From: Sphingobacteriales bacterium
GTDB taxonomy: Bacteria > Bacteroidota > Bacteroidia > Chitinophagales > UBA2359
Length of the DNA: 51,494 nucleotides
Assembly (NCBI GenBank): GCA_016711295.1
Contig: JADJTE010000021.1
Location: 1 to 51,494, forward strand
Direction: 5' to 3'
The notes beneath the pieces were generated by a model. It did no database searches. It had not been told where the DNA came from and saw only the letters and a list, made by a program, of their open reading frames with translations. Shown in pieces: positions 29,005 through 39,300 of the stretch (its first letter is position 1; every line of letters begins with the position of its first letter). A program made the translations under genes and the position numbers.

Positions 29005-30348
29005 ATGCTCACAGCCATTTCGCCGATTGACGGCAGGTATCGGCGCAGTACTGCTGCCTTAGCTGATTATTTTTCGGAATACGCCCTGATTAAATACCGC
29101 CTTTGGGTAGAGGTTGAATACTTAGTTGCCCTATCCGAATTGCCACAACTGCCCTTAGCGGCGGCTTTTGACCGACAACCTAACTGGCGCGAAGCCTTGC
29201 GCCAAATTTGCACGCGCTTTACGCCCGACGAAGCCCAAAAGGTAAAAGACATCGAAAAAACGACCAATCATGACGTAAAAGCCGTAGAATATTACCTCAA
29301 ATCACAATTGCCCGAAGGCATTATAGCACAATACGCCGAATGGGTGCATTTCGGCTTAACCTCGCAAGACATCAATAATACCGCTATACCGCTGTCGTTA
29401 CAAGCATTTTTTACCGAACAATACCAACCCGCTTTTGCACAATTGACGGACATATTGGACGACCTAAGCCAACGTTGGGCTGATGTGCCCATGCTATCGC
29501 GCACACACGGGCAACCTGCTTCGCCTACCTTGCTGGGCAAAGAGATAGCCGTATTTGTAGAACGCCTGCGCGGGCAATTCGCCCAAGTAGAAGCCGTACC
29601 ATATAGCGCAAAATTTGGCGGAGCAGTAGGCAATTTCAACGCCCACTACGCCGCCTACCCACAAGTTGATTGGCATGACTTTGCGCAACACCTATTGAGT
29701 AGCTGGGGGCTTAAACGCAGCTACCCCACTACCCAAATAGAGCCTTACGACAATATAGCCGCTCTGTGCCATGCGTATGCCCGCATCAATACCATTTTGA
29801 TTGATTGTTGTCGTGATATGTGGACTTATATCTCGCTCGATTATTTCAAGCAAAAAATTGTAGCAGGCGAGGTAGGTTCGTCGGCAATGCCCCACAAGGT
29901 AAATCCCATCGATTTTGAAAATGCAGAGGGCAATTTTGGCATTGCCAACGCCTTGTTCGAGCATTTTGCCGCCAAATTGCCCATCTCGCGCCTACAACGC
30001 GACCTCACCGACTCGACAGTACTGCGCAATATAGGTGTGCCGCTGGCGCATACAATTATCGGAATAAGCTCGTTGCAAAAGGGTTTGGGCAAATTATTGC
30101 TCAACGAAACCGCCCTACACCGCGATTTAGACCAACATTGGGAGGTACTCGCCGAAGCCATTCAGACTATCTTGCGCCGCGAACAATATGAACAACCCTA
30201 CGAAGCCCTAAAAACCCTGACGCGCAACCACGAGCGCGTAACACCCAATTTGCTGCACCAATTCATCAGACAATTGCCTGTCAACGACACCCTCAAAGCC
30301 GAATTAGAGCAATTAACGCCTTTTAATTATACAGGACGCTGGCGGTAG
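29005..30348 (+). CDS. purB: Adenylosuccinate lyase
   Basis: An intact 447-codon frame. The fumarase/aspartase superfamily signature SSAMPHKVNPIDFENAEG is present, as are HFGLTSQDINNTA and MLSRTHGQPASPT, and the N-terminus LTAISPIDGRYR is the family's usual one. It splits SAICAR and adenylosuccinate to release fumarate in purine synthesis, in the cytoplasm, as a tetramer. The arrangement resembles the longer gammaproteobacterial-type PurB (about 450 residues). It stands alone; the AAA ATPase gene begins 289 bases later. One of the few housekeeping genes here with no frame break. Confidence 0.95.
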   Translation: MLTAISPIDGRYRRSTAALADYFSEYALIKYRLWVEVEYLVALSELPQLPLAAAFDRQPNWREALRQICTRFTPDEAQKVKDIEKTTNHDVKAVEYYLKSQLPEGIIAQYAEWVHFGLTSQDINNTAIPLSLQAFFTEQYQPAFAQLTDILDDLSQRWADVPMLSRTHGQPASPTLLGKEIAVFVERLRGQFAQVEAVPYSAKFGGAVGNFNAHYAAYPQVDWHDFAQHLLSSWGLKRSYPTTQIEPYDNIAALCHAYARINTILIDCCRDMWTYISLDYFKQKIVAGEVGSSAMPHKVNPIDFENAEGNFGIANALFEHFAAKLPISRLQRDLTDSTVLRNIGVPLAHTIIGISSLQKGLGKLLLNETALHRDLDQHWEVLAEAIQTILRREQYEQPYEALKTLTRNHERVTPNLLHQFIRQLPVNDTLKAELEQLTPFNYTGRWR

Positions 30349-30563
30349 TTAGGAAAGTATTATGTCTATCTCCTAAAAGGATTGGGCTTGTATTTCAAAT
30401 AATGCTGCATTCATTTGCGCAAGATGCACCATCTGGCAGGGGCTAGCCAAAAAATACAGGAGTAAATGGGGCTGCGGGGTGGCATCTGCTATAGCAAAGG
30501 AAAATATCTAAAATAAGGAGCATAAACTTTAATGCCTCTGTACTACAATTATGCTAAAAAGCC

Positions 30564-30587
30564 TATCTTTGCCTTGCCAAACAAGGC
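30564..30587 (+). promoter_or_regulatory. Candidate -7 box followed directly by an inverted repeat, before the defence operon
   Basis: TATCTTTG (30564-30571) matches the -7 consensus. The next bases form a perfect hairpin GCCTTG (30571-30576), loop ccaaa, CAAGGC (30582-30587), then attattttg. The hairpin covers the predicted transcript start, a place where an operator or attenuator would sit. The ATG of the ATPase gene is 50 bases downstream. No clear -33 element. Confidence 0.4.
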
Positions 30588-30637
30588 ATTATTTTGTAAA
30601 ATGTATCTCACGAAGAATCGTCTAATTCTAAAAAAAT

Positions 30638-31971
30638 ATGCGAATAACCAGCATCAATCTCAAAAATATCGGCGTATTCACGGATACACGTATTGATTTT
30701 CAACCCTGCCCAGTAGAAGGTAAGGCAGAAATCCATATTTTTACCGGAACAAATGGGAGCGGAAAAAGTACGGTGCTAAAAGCATTGGCAGCAGCGTTTG
30801 AACAAGTTGCTACGATACCTGACAACTCGTTAGTATGCCCAACCGATACCAATAACCTGACCAAGTATATGCGTACTAAAGGCGAGTCAAGTAGCGCAAC
30901 TGTTTGTATTGAGGAGAAAGAAAAGCCTTATTGTATTACTTATCATAACTGCCCGCATGGCCAACCGCATATACATCTGACCAGCAACGAACCAGAAAGT
31001 ATCAAAATTGGTAGGCTTGCACTTGCTATGAATTATAGTATAACAGGAAAAGTGTTTACAAGTTCCCTTTTTGCCTATTCAGGTTATCGGTCTATCAACT
31101 TTTCAAATAATAGAGTTGGTATGATTCAAAATAGCAGAAACCCTTTGTATCAATCTCTGGAATTTATAAAGGAACCAAATGCTGCTTATACGATAGAAAA
31201 CTGGATAAAAGCCTCCCTCTTAAAACGCGCTTATGCAGAAAGAGAAGAATTAGTCCAAAAACAAACTAATTACAATGATATAATAAAAAAATTAGAATAT
31301 GCTATTTCTGAATTGATGGGCAAGTCTGTTCAGTTTAGATTAGATGCCTCAATACGAAATCCTATTATTGTTTATGATAATAGAGAACACAATTTTGAGG
31401 TCTTGCCCGATGGTTTAAAATCATTTGTTAGTTGGTTAGCCGACCTTTGTATGCGTTTAGACGATATGGATTGGGTTGACGATATTCCCATTTTTGAAAG
31501 AAATATTATTCTGTTTTTAGACGAAATAGAAGTACATCTACACCCCGAATGGCAGCGAAAAATCTTGTTTGTGGTCCAAAAACTATTCCCTAATGCACAA
31601 ATTTTTATTTCTACTCATTCGCCATTTGTTGTCAATTCGGTTGACGGCGCATGGGTCTATAGTTTGGAAGTGAGTAATGGCGAAGCGAAAGTGCGCAAAA
31701 CCACGCTTTCTCAAGACGGGCATAGCATAACCAATGTTTTGCACGATATTTTCGGAGTAACAGAGATGTTTGGACTGCAAGTAGCAGAAGAATTGCAAGC
31801 CTTCTATGCCTTGCGCGACAAAGCGCAAACCGATAATCTAAGCCAAGCAGAGGAAAAAAACTACGAGGTTTAGCCAAAAAATTAGCCAAAGAAGGCACCG
31901 AACTACAAATCATCATTCAGTTTGAACTTAAACAAATCAGCCGACAAACACAAAAAAACTATGCCTTATGA
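30638..31971 (+). CDS. ptuA: AAA family ATPase, PtuA-like component of a Septu-type defence system (one frameshift)
   Basis: An ABC/SMC-like ATPase: N-terminal RITSINLKNIGVF, Walker A FTGTNGSGKSTVLKAL (near residue 40), Walker B with catalytic glutamate ILFLDEIEVHLHPEWQ (near residue 295), and the D-loop/H-loop region IFISTHSPFVVNSV. The middle is helical (coiled-coil-like, about residues 190-230). One A is missing from the A-run at 31854-31860; repaired, the C-terminus continues to the TGA at 31969-31971. That stop overlaps the HNH gene's ATG by four bases (ATGA), implying coupled translation. ATPase plus HNH nuclease is the Septu (PtuAB) arrangement, which restricts phage. AT-richer than neighbours. 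An OLD-like relative is the main alternative. Confidence 0.75.
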
Positions 31972-32589
31972 TGCCACAAGAACGCCCCCAAGCACCCGAT
32001 TTTTTGACCCAAGAAACTACTACTTTAAGATGGGGCAAAATAGAAAATCAAGAAAAATGGGGCTTGCAGTACCAAGCAAAATTAAACCACCCAAACAAAA
32101 AGAATGATTTTCAATGGGCTACTTATCAAGGGAAGCGTGTAAATTCCTTGTTGGCCCCGCTTTTACGAAAAATTACAAATAATCATTGCTCGTTCTGCGA
32201 TATTTTCCTTTGCAACAAAGTGGCGGGACGATTGAGCACTTTAGACCCAAAAAGCAATTTCCACTACTCTCTCATGTTTGGGAAAATCTATTTTACTGCT
32301 GTCACAGATGTCAAGAAAAAGGCGAAAGATTCGATGGCACTCTACTCAAAGCAGACGAAATAGATTATCAATTCGACACTTTTTTTGCAGAACAAACAAC
32401 AAGCGCATTTTTATCCAAGCTAACCCACGTGCTAATACCACCAACCAAGAGCGTGCCCAAACAACCATTGATTTATACGGTCTGAATAAATTTGAACGCC
32501 CTGAAGCCCGTGGCTCACCTTGGGCATAATTTCAAGACTGTAATAATCCTATTGTTGAGGACTTTTCCTATCGGTTTTTATTCTTGTAG
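31968..32589 (+). CDS. ptuB: HNH endonuclease, PtuB-like (TIGR02646-type), frameshifted
   Basis: Starts ATGATG at 31968, overlapping the ATPase stop. Read across frames, it gives NNHCSFCD, then IEHFRPKK, then HVWENLFYCCHRCQEKG: two CxxC pairs and the His of an HNH finger, arranged as in TIGR02646/PtuB nucleases. A conserved tail follows (AQTTIDLYGLNKFERPEAR). Frame changes lie near 32210 and 32380. An in-frame stop at 32527-32529 would end it, but the same frame continues DCNNPIVEDFSYRFLFL to the next stop at 32587-32589, so the true end may be there. The nuclease would cut DNA or another nucleic acid under control of the partner ATPase. Confidence 0.72.
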
Positions 32590-32658
32590 TACTTTCAAGA
32601 CCTGTTCCTGCAAATCAGGGAACTTGAAACAGTGAACTACCACAAACCATACCCGACA

Positions 32659-35508
32659 ATGCAAACAAAAGAGCAAGCCCTACAAAAAATAAAATCGTTA
32701 GTGCAGCGATTTGACGCACAAAAAGAAGATTACAAAAGCAAAACCTATAACGAAACCCAAACAAGGCGCGATTTCCTTGACCCTTTCTGGAAAGCACTTG
32801 GCTGGGACGTGGACAACGAAAACGGACTCCCCGAAAGTTATCGCGAGGTAATTCACGAAGACCGTGTGAAAGTAGGCAATGCTACAAAAGCCCCCGACTA
32901 CTCTTTTCGACTGAGTGGCGGAAAACGACTCTTCTTTCTGGAAGCCAAAAAGCCAAGCATCTTCATCAAAGACGAAATTGCACCCGCCTACCAAATTCGG
33001 CGATACGGGTGGAGTGCCAATATGCCCATTTCGGTTATCATGGACTTTGAAGAGTTTGCTATCTACGACTGCACCACAAAACCAAAGGAAACCGACAAAG
33101 CCAGCAACGGACGAATAAAATATTTGACATATGACAAATACATTGCCGAATTTGATTTTATTTGGGATACGTTCAGCAAAGAAAAAGTCCTGAAGGGCAG
33201 TTTGGACAAATACGCCATTAGCAACAAAAACAAAAAAGGCACTACCACCGTCGACCACGAGTTTTTGCTCTCACTTGATAAATGGCGCGTTGAACTGGCA
33301 CTCAATATCGCGCTACGCAACAAACACATCTCCGAGGAGGAGCTAAATTTCGTAGTGCAACATACCCTCGACCGCATTATTTTTCTGCGCATCGCCGAGG
33401 ACAGCAGTGCCGAACGTTACGGCCAACTGCTCGAAACCCTTAACAGCGGAAATCTGTACCAAAAACTTTTGGAATGTTTTTACACTGCCGACCAAAAATA
33501 CAATTCGGGGCTTTTTGATTTTAAAAAAGACAAAATAAGTAATAAAATCTCAATAGATGGCAGCGTTATCAAAAATATTATTACTGAACTCTATTACCCT
33601 ATTTCGCCTTACGAATTTTCGGTTCTGAGCGTCGAAATTCTGGGAAGTGCCTACGAACAATTTTTAGGCAAACAAATTACGCTATCTGCAAATGGGACAG
33701 TTCAAATTGACGAAAAACCCGAAGTGCGCAAAGCGGGCGGTGTTTATTACACACCGCAATATATCGTTGATTATATCGTAAAAAATACCATCGGGAAACT
33801 GCTTGATACTTCTGTAGGCTCGTCATTAACGCCAAAAGAAATAAGCAAAATTAAAATTGTCGATCCCGCCTGCGGTAGTGGTAGTTTTCTGATTGGTGCA
33901 TACCATTTTTTGCTCTCTTGGCACAAAGATTTTTATACACAAAACGGAGTTTCGACTTCGCTCAACGCTCGAAGCAAAAAGGATAATGTTCTAACCCCAA
34001 CAGGCGAACTCACGACCGCCGAAAAAAAGCGTATCTTGCTCAATAATATATTCGGCGTGGATCTGGATAGCAACGCCGTGGAAGTGACCAAACTCTCCTT
34101 GCTCCTCAAATGTATGGAAGGCGAGACCAAAGAAACAATTGAAGCGCAAGCCAAACTCTTCCACGACCGAATTTTGCCAACCCTCGACAATAATATCAAA
34201 AGCGGAAATAGTTTGATAGATCTGGATTATTACGACCATGAATTAGATTTTGGCGAAGAACGTAAAATAAAACCCTTCTCTTGGAAAAATGCTTTTCCTG
34301 ACATCTTCCAGCAAGGCGGTTTTGATTGCGTCATCGGCAATCCTCCGTATGTGAAAGTTTCCGACAAAAAGATTTTTGATTATTTCAACCGAAAATTTAT
34401 TCATCAAGATTACCAACAAGATTTGTATCTAATTTTCCTTGAACAATACAAGTATCTGCTCCAACCAAAGGGAAAGCTAGGTGTCATTATTCCCAACACT
34501 TGGTTGCAAAGCATTAAATTTTGTAATATAAGAAAATATTTAACAACCGAATATGTTTGGCAAAAAATATTACACATTAACGAACATATATTCAAAGCAG
34601 TGGTAGATACACACGTCCTGGTCTTTGAAAAATCTAAACCCAAAAATAACGAAGTGGTAATCGATATATTTGAGAAAAACATATTCAATGAACATCAAAA
34701 AATCAAACAAAATTCTCTACCAAACAACGGTGATATTATCAATATACTAACAAAAGAAAATGATAAAAATTTGTTTGAGAAAATTAAAGAGCTTTCAAAC
34801 CCAATTCAAGAAATAAGCACGGTCTATAATGGGGTAAAACCATTTGAAAAAGGTAAAGGAAACCCGCCGCAAACCGCAGACATAATGCAAGCAAAACCTT
34901 ATGTTGCAGAAAATCAAGCAAAGCCTAAAAAAGGCAAAAACTGGCTACCTTTGTTACGAGGTAGTCTCATAAACCGCTACACCAATTTTTGGGATGAGAA
35001 TAGTTGGATTGATTACGGTGTTTGGCTCGCGGCACCAAGAGATCCGAAAGTTTTTGATGCGAAAGAAAAAATTGTAGTTCGTCAAACAAGCGACAGAATT
35101 ATCGCAACACTAATTGGTGCAAATATAATTTGTAGAAATAATTTACATGTTATTATCTCAAATAAACTGAATCACAGCTTATTCTTGGACTTTAAACGCT
35201 AAACTCATAGACTTCTATTATTTTCAAATCAATCCCGAGCGCGGTGAAGCCCTAGCAGAAGTAAAAAAAACACATATGTTGAGCAGTTGCCCATTCCCAA
35301 AAATATTTCCAAAAACCAAGAAAGCGAAATCATCAAATTAGTTGAACAACTTTTGCAACTCAACAAGGACAAGCTAAGGGTACATTTAGCGAGTGAAAAG
35401 GAGCGAATAGAGAACCGTATCTTATATGCAGAAAATAAAATCAACCAACTCGTTTATGACCTTTACGAGCTAACCACCGAAGAACGACAACAAATTGAGG
35501 CAAGCTGA
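32659..35508 (+). CDS. Type IIG restriction-modification enzyme (N6-adenine methyltransferase fused to nuclease and specificity domains), frameshifted at 3' end
   Basis: I choose the ATG at 32659 (MQTKEQALQKIKSLV). Domains in order: a PD-(D/E)XK-type nuclease near residues 70-100 (PDYSFRL ... LFFLEAKKPS, the D and ExK of the fold); a helical connector (HTLDRIIFLRIAED); a methyltransferase with YYTPQYIVDYIV, SAM motif IVDPACGSGSFLIGA and catalytic motif VIGNPPYVKVS (adenine-N6 class); then a target-recognition region with a TaqI-like specificity C-terminus. Two missing bases (T-run near 35192, A-run near 35262-35270) shift the end; repaired, it runs NPERGEALAEV ... EERQQIEAS to 35508, about 950 residues. 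It both methylates and cuts, in one chain. Lies 70-130 bases after the HNH gene, so the two systems form a defence island. Confidence 0.87.
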
Positions 35509-35630
35509 CAAAAAACACAGCCGACGGGCTGCCAATGGCGGCAAAACGTAACTCCAAAATATCAGATTCGGACATTCTAAAATAGAGCCGGGTACTGTAA
35601 TGTCGGGTGTCCAAGGCAGAAATTATATAG

Positions 35631-35747
35631 TATACCAAATTGCCTTTTAGCAAAGGCATGGTATGCGAAGTAAGATTACCCCGCCCCACTAAGAGCAAAA
35701 ACAAATAGCGTTGCCTTTGTACTACCTAATTAGTACGCAAGCAACGC
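35631..35747. terminator. Two inverted repeats between convergent genes
   Basis: First, ATACCA...GCCTTT-tagc-AAAGGC-a-TGGTAT at about 35631-35665. Second, GCGTTGC (35708-35714) with inner GTACT/AGTAC and closing GCAACGC (35741-35747). Both lie between the convergent type IIG gene (ends 35508) and SnoaL-like gene (ends 35799), where two-way terminators are expected. Neither has a long T-run, so the second could equally be a protein-binding palindrome. Confidence 0.45.
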
Positions 35748-35798
35748 CATAGAGTGGAGTGTGGATAAAAAATGGGGACGAAAAGCGTGTGAAGTGAG

Positions 35799-36194
35799 TT
35801 AGGCTGCAAAAATAGCTTCGAGGCGGGCAGTGTCGTAATAGCAACGTCCGCTAATTAGCTGCTCGTCAGAGAAACGCCAGACCATTACCCAATCTAATAG
35901 GCACGATTTGCCTGTGCTTCGGTGCGTAACGCCGTGCTTGCCCGTGGCAACTACTATATCTCTTTCGCTGGTGTAATCTGCTACTTCCCAATGAGTGGTT
36001 TGGCTATTTTCGTTAAGTAGCTGGAGAAAACTGCCAAAACCAGTGCGTCCTATGAAAGTACCTCCTTGGCGGGTAATGGCGCGGTCGCTGGGGTCGGTCC
36101 AAGAAAAATTGTCGGCAACTGATGATAGGATAAAGGGTACATCGCCTTGCGCAAATGCGCTGTAAAGTGCAGCGATGGTGTCTGAATGGCTCAT
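35799..36194 (-). CDS. SnoaL-like / NTF2-like superfamily protein
   Basis: An intact 131-codon frame. The pattern IAALYSAFAQGDVPFILSSV at the N-terminus, then DNFSWTDP, FIGRTGFGSFLQLL, THWEVADYT and WVMVWRFSDEQLISGRCYYDT is typical of small nuclear-transport-factor-2-like (SnoaL) alpha+beta barrels. Such folds hold small ligands; members include polyketide cyclases, ketosteroid isomerases and many of unknown job. No catalytic residue can be assigned. Cytoplasmic, no signal peptide. It lies downstream of the macroglobulin gene but is separated by a terminator, so it is probably its own unit. Confidence 0.7.
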   Translation of the reverse strand: MSHSDTIAALYSAFAQGDVPFILSSVADNFSWTDPSDRAITRQGGTFIGRTGFGSFLQLLNENSQTTHWEVADYTSERDIVVATGKHGVTHRSTGKSCLLDWVMVWRFSDEQLISGRCYYDTARLEAIFAA

Positions 36195-36293
36195 AAAAAT
36201 AGAGGAGTTAAATGAGTGATGTGTTAGTTGATTTTATATGCCATAACTTACGATAGTCCTTACTTATACGGTTTTCGCAACACTATTTTTGCT

Positions 36294-36340
36294 CAAAAAA
36301 ATACCGCCGACTTCTCCAAAGCAAGAAAAAATCGGCGGTA
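36294..36340 (-). terminator. Intrinsic terminator of the alpha-2-macroglobulin gene
   Basis: On the minus strand TACCGCCGA (36340-36332) pairs with TCGGCGGTA (36310-36302), then a run of seven T follows (36301-36295). It lies 22 bases past the stop at 36362. A 9-bp perfect stem with a T-tract is a textbook Rho-independent terminator. Confidence 0.75.
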
Positions 36341-36361
36341 AGTTGTATAATTTGGGCAGGT

Positions 36362-39300
36362 CTATTCCACTTTTACGCGAATGCCCTCGGAGTGACTCGT
36401 AAATTCAGGGGCATACATGCTTTGCATGGTGGTTATGCCATTCGAGAAATTGCCTTTGTGCGATACGCGCAAGGGATATTCAAATACGTAGGTGCCTTTG
36501 GGCAGCCAGTGCATAAAGAAATTGGTAGCTGCATCTTTGGTGCTTTCGTAATAGCCCAAGCCGTCTTGCCAACGGTATCGCGACAATACATTGGTAGGTT
36601 CAAACCCCGCAGCACGCATATCTTTGAGGTGTACATATTCCATATCTCTATCTACTCGTATCTCGATGCGCACTTTTAGCATATCGCCTACTTTTAGTTT
36701 CGCGCCGTTGCTAAGGGGCTGGAGTTGTAAACCCGACTTGGTAGCTGTTTCTTTGAATAGTTGTTTGGTGATGGTGAGGGGTGTCTCGGCGCGGGTTATT
36801 TTGTCTAATTGTTCAAAATATTGCCAATAGACTGCTCCCCAGCTCACACCTTCGTCCTTTTGGTCACGCTTATATTGCCCATATTAGCTGTTATGTCAGG
36901 GGCATCCCAACGAGTTTTGTAGTAGCCTGTGCCCGCTTCTAATTTTAGGTCGGGCTGGCTTTTGGGCAGTTGGTGGCTGCCTATCACCACTTCTACAATG
37001 TCTTTGCTCGCCAGCCATTTGCCACCGCGCAGCAATAAGGCATAGCAGGCTTCGGCTGTGGCTTTGGTCGTTTTCCAGTCTTGGGTTTGTTTTTGTTTGA
37101 GCAACCACACTTTTAGTTCATTGACAGTAGTGGCATCGTTGCTTACTTCGTCAAAGGCTTCTATGGCTAAGGCTTGGTTTCGATGGGTGCTTGATACCAA
37201 TACCAACCACCTCTGTTATCCTTGAAATACATACCCATTTCTTCATTTTTTGACGGTATTTTGTCGCAGCGATTTTATGATGTCTTGGGCTGTTTTATTG
37301 TCGCCGTTATCTTGTCGGTGCAAGGCAAGGGCGGTCATAGCATTCATATACGTACCTTTGTTGAGCCAATATTTTTCGGATTGCCCTTTGTAGTAGTTAA
37401 ATGCTTTCTGGTGGGCATCGTCGAGGGGCAGGTCACGGAAAAAGCTACGTGTATAGAGGTAATGCAGTAGCGTATAGCCCGTATGGTCTTCGCTTAGGTT
37501 AGCTTTGTTGCGTATCAGCCAATCGTAATCTTCTTGCATTTTTTGGTCTAATACCCTCACCGCACGCTGCAACATAGCCCAAATTTCGGGGTTCTCGCGC
37601 ACGGTACGCACGCCTAAGCGGTCGAGGTGTCCTAATCCGCAAACGATGTGTTGGGTGATATAGCGGTCGTCGGGCATACCGGGAAACCAAGTCCAGCCGC
37701 CGCTTGGGGTTTGCCGTTTGAGCAATTCTTTTTCGGCTCGTTCCATCTCGCTCGACATGCGTTCTAAGTCGAACAGTAGCCCTACGCGGCGTTTGCGTTC
37801 GGCTTCGTCTTTGGCTTGCATGACCCAAGGCGTTTCTTCGAGCATCACTTGTTTTAGTTCTTGGTTTTTTTCTAAGTTCGACAGCAAAGCCCCTGCCGCG
37901 TCTTTTCCCTTGGCAGATTCGGCAGCGGCGCGGGCTTCTGCCAGCCACGTATCGAATACTTTTTTAATATCGGGGCTGCTATTCGCCACATGCTGAGCGA
38001 TGCTATTGGCATAATAGCGCGAAAAAATTTGTTCGGTACATTCGTAGGGATATTCCATCAAATAAGGTAGTGCTTGTACGGCATACCATGCGGGGTTTGA
38101 TGTCATTTCTACGGTCAGGCTGTGGTGCGACAAGGTATTAGAGGCATCGGCTTTTGCCAAATTGTCGAATTTGAATTGTCGGCTCGTTGCGCCGCGTATG
38201 GGTAGGGGCATACTTTCCGTTACCAACATGCGGTTGGTGAGTATAGGCAGGGGCGTTTCTTCGCCGTCCGATACTTTGCCCGATTTGGCTACCATACGGC
38301 AGACCACAGCAGGAATGTCGGCGGGTATTTGTATCGACCATTCGACGGCTGTACTTTGTTTTGCCTTGGCGGTAAATGGCAATACATTGTTGGTGTTTTT
38401 CAGGGCTGCATCGATGGGCTGCATCGTTGTGGCATCGAACAATTGTAATACGGCTTCGCCTTTCAGGTCTTGTTCGGTGAGGTTGGCAATTTTGGTGCTT
38501 AGGTACATTTGGTCGCCTTCGCGCAGGAAGCGCGGCAGATTGGGTTGTACCATCAAATCCTTTTGGGTGATGGTACTTGCGTCTATCTGTCCTATTTTGG
38601 CATCTTTTGTATGCGCCAAGCCCAGAAGCCGCCATTTAGTTAGGGCTTCGGGCATGGTAAATGCCATAATTACTTCTCCTTTTTCGTTGGTGCGCAATTC
38701 GGGCATAAAGAAGGCTAATTCTTGTAGGTTGCTGCGCACTTTTACGTCGCCGAAATCGGTAGCTGTCTTTTTATCGCCGCCTACTTTCACCACCTCATTG
38801 CTTTCGCAACGGGGCCGCCATTTTAGCTTCTTCTTTGCGCCATGTCTGCCATTTCGCCGTTTTTCATGGCACCACCTACGGGTGCGGGCATCGCTGCGGG
38901 CGCACTTTTATATACTCTACCGTCGTCCATATTGCGACTGCGTCCAAAGGCGCGTGTTTGCATGGCATAATGGCGATAGCCTCCACCGTAGCCCAGATTA
39001 AATCCAAACCAATTGAGGTAGTCGTATTGTAGTGTTTCGTAGTTGCCGCCGTAGTTGTTCCAGCCGTCGGCGAGCAAGTTAGACTGGCCAACCGAAAAGC
39101 CGTGGTCTGGCGACACATTGCCCCAATTGCCATAGCTTGGATATAGGTCTAAGCGACCGAATTGGTGGGTGATGAATTCGTCTAAGGAGGCATCATATAA
39201 GGTAGCTACCATTTCGGCGGCTACTTTCTCGCTTTTAGCTCCGCTGATTTTGAGCCGCCATTCTTCGGCTTGTCCTGGGTATAGTTTGGAGCGGAAGCTC

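Noticed and set aside
30638..32589. A retron-type Septu system
   Set aside because: No reverse transcriptase gene and no msr/msd-like hairpin pair are visible upstream; the pair appears to be plain ATPase plus HNH.
38162..39001. A 279-codon plus-strand frame opposite the macroglobulin gene
   Set aside because: It is antisense to the thioester/A2M signature region, whose family match is certain.
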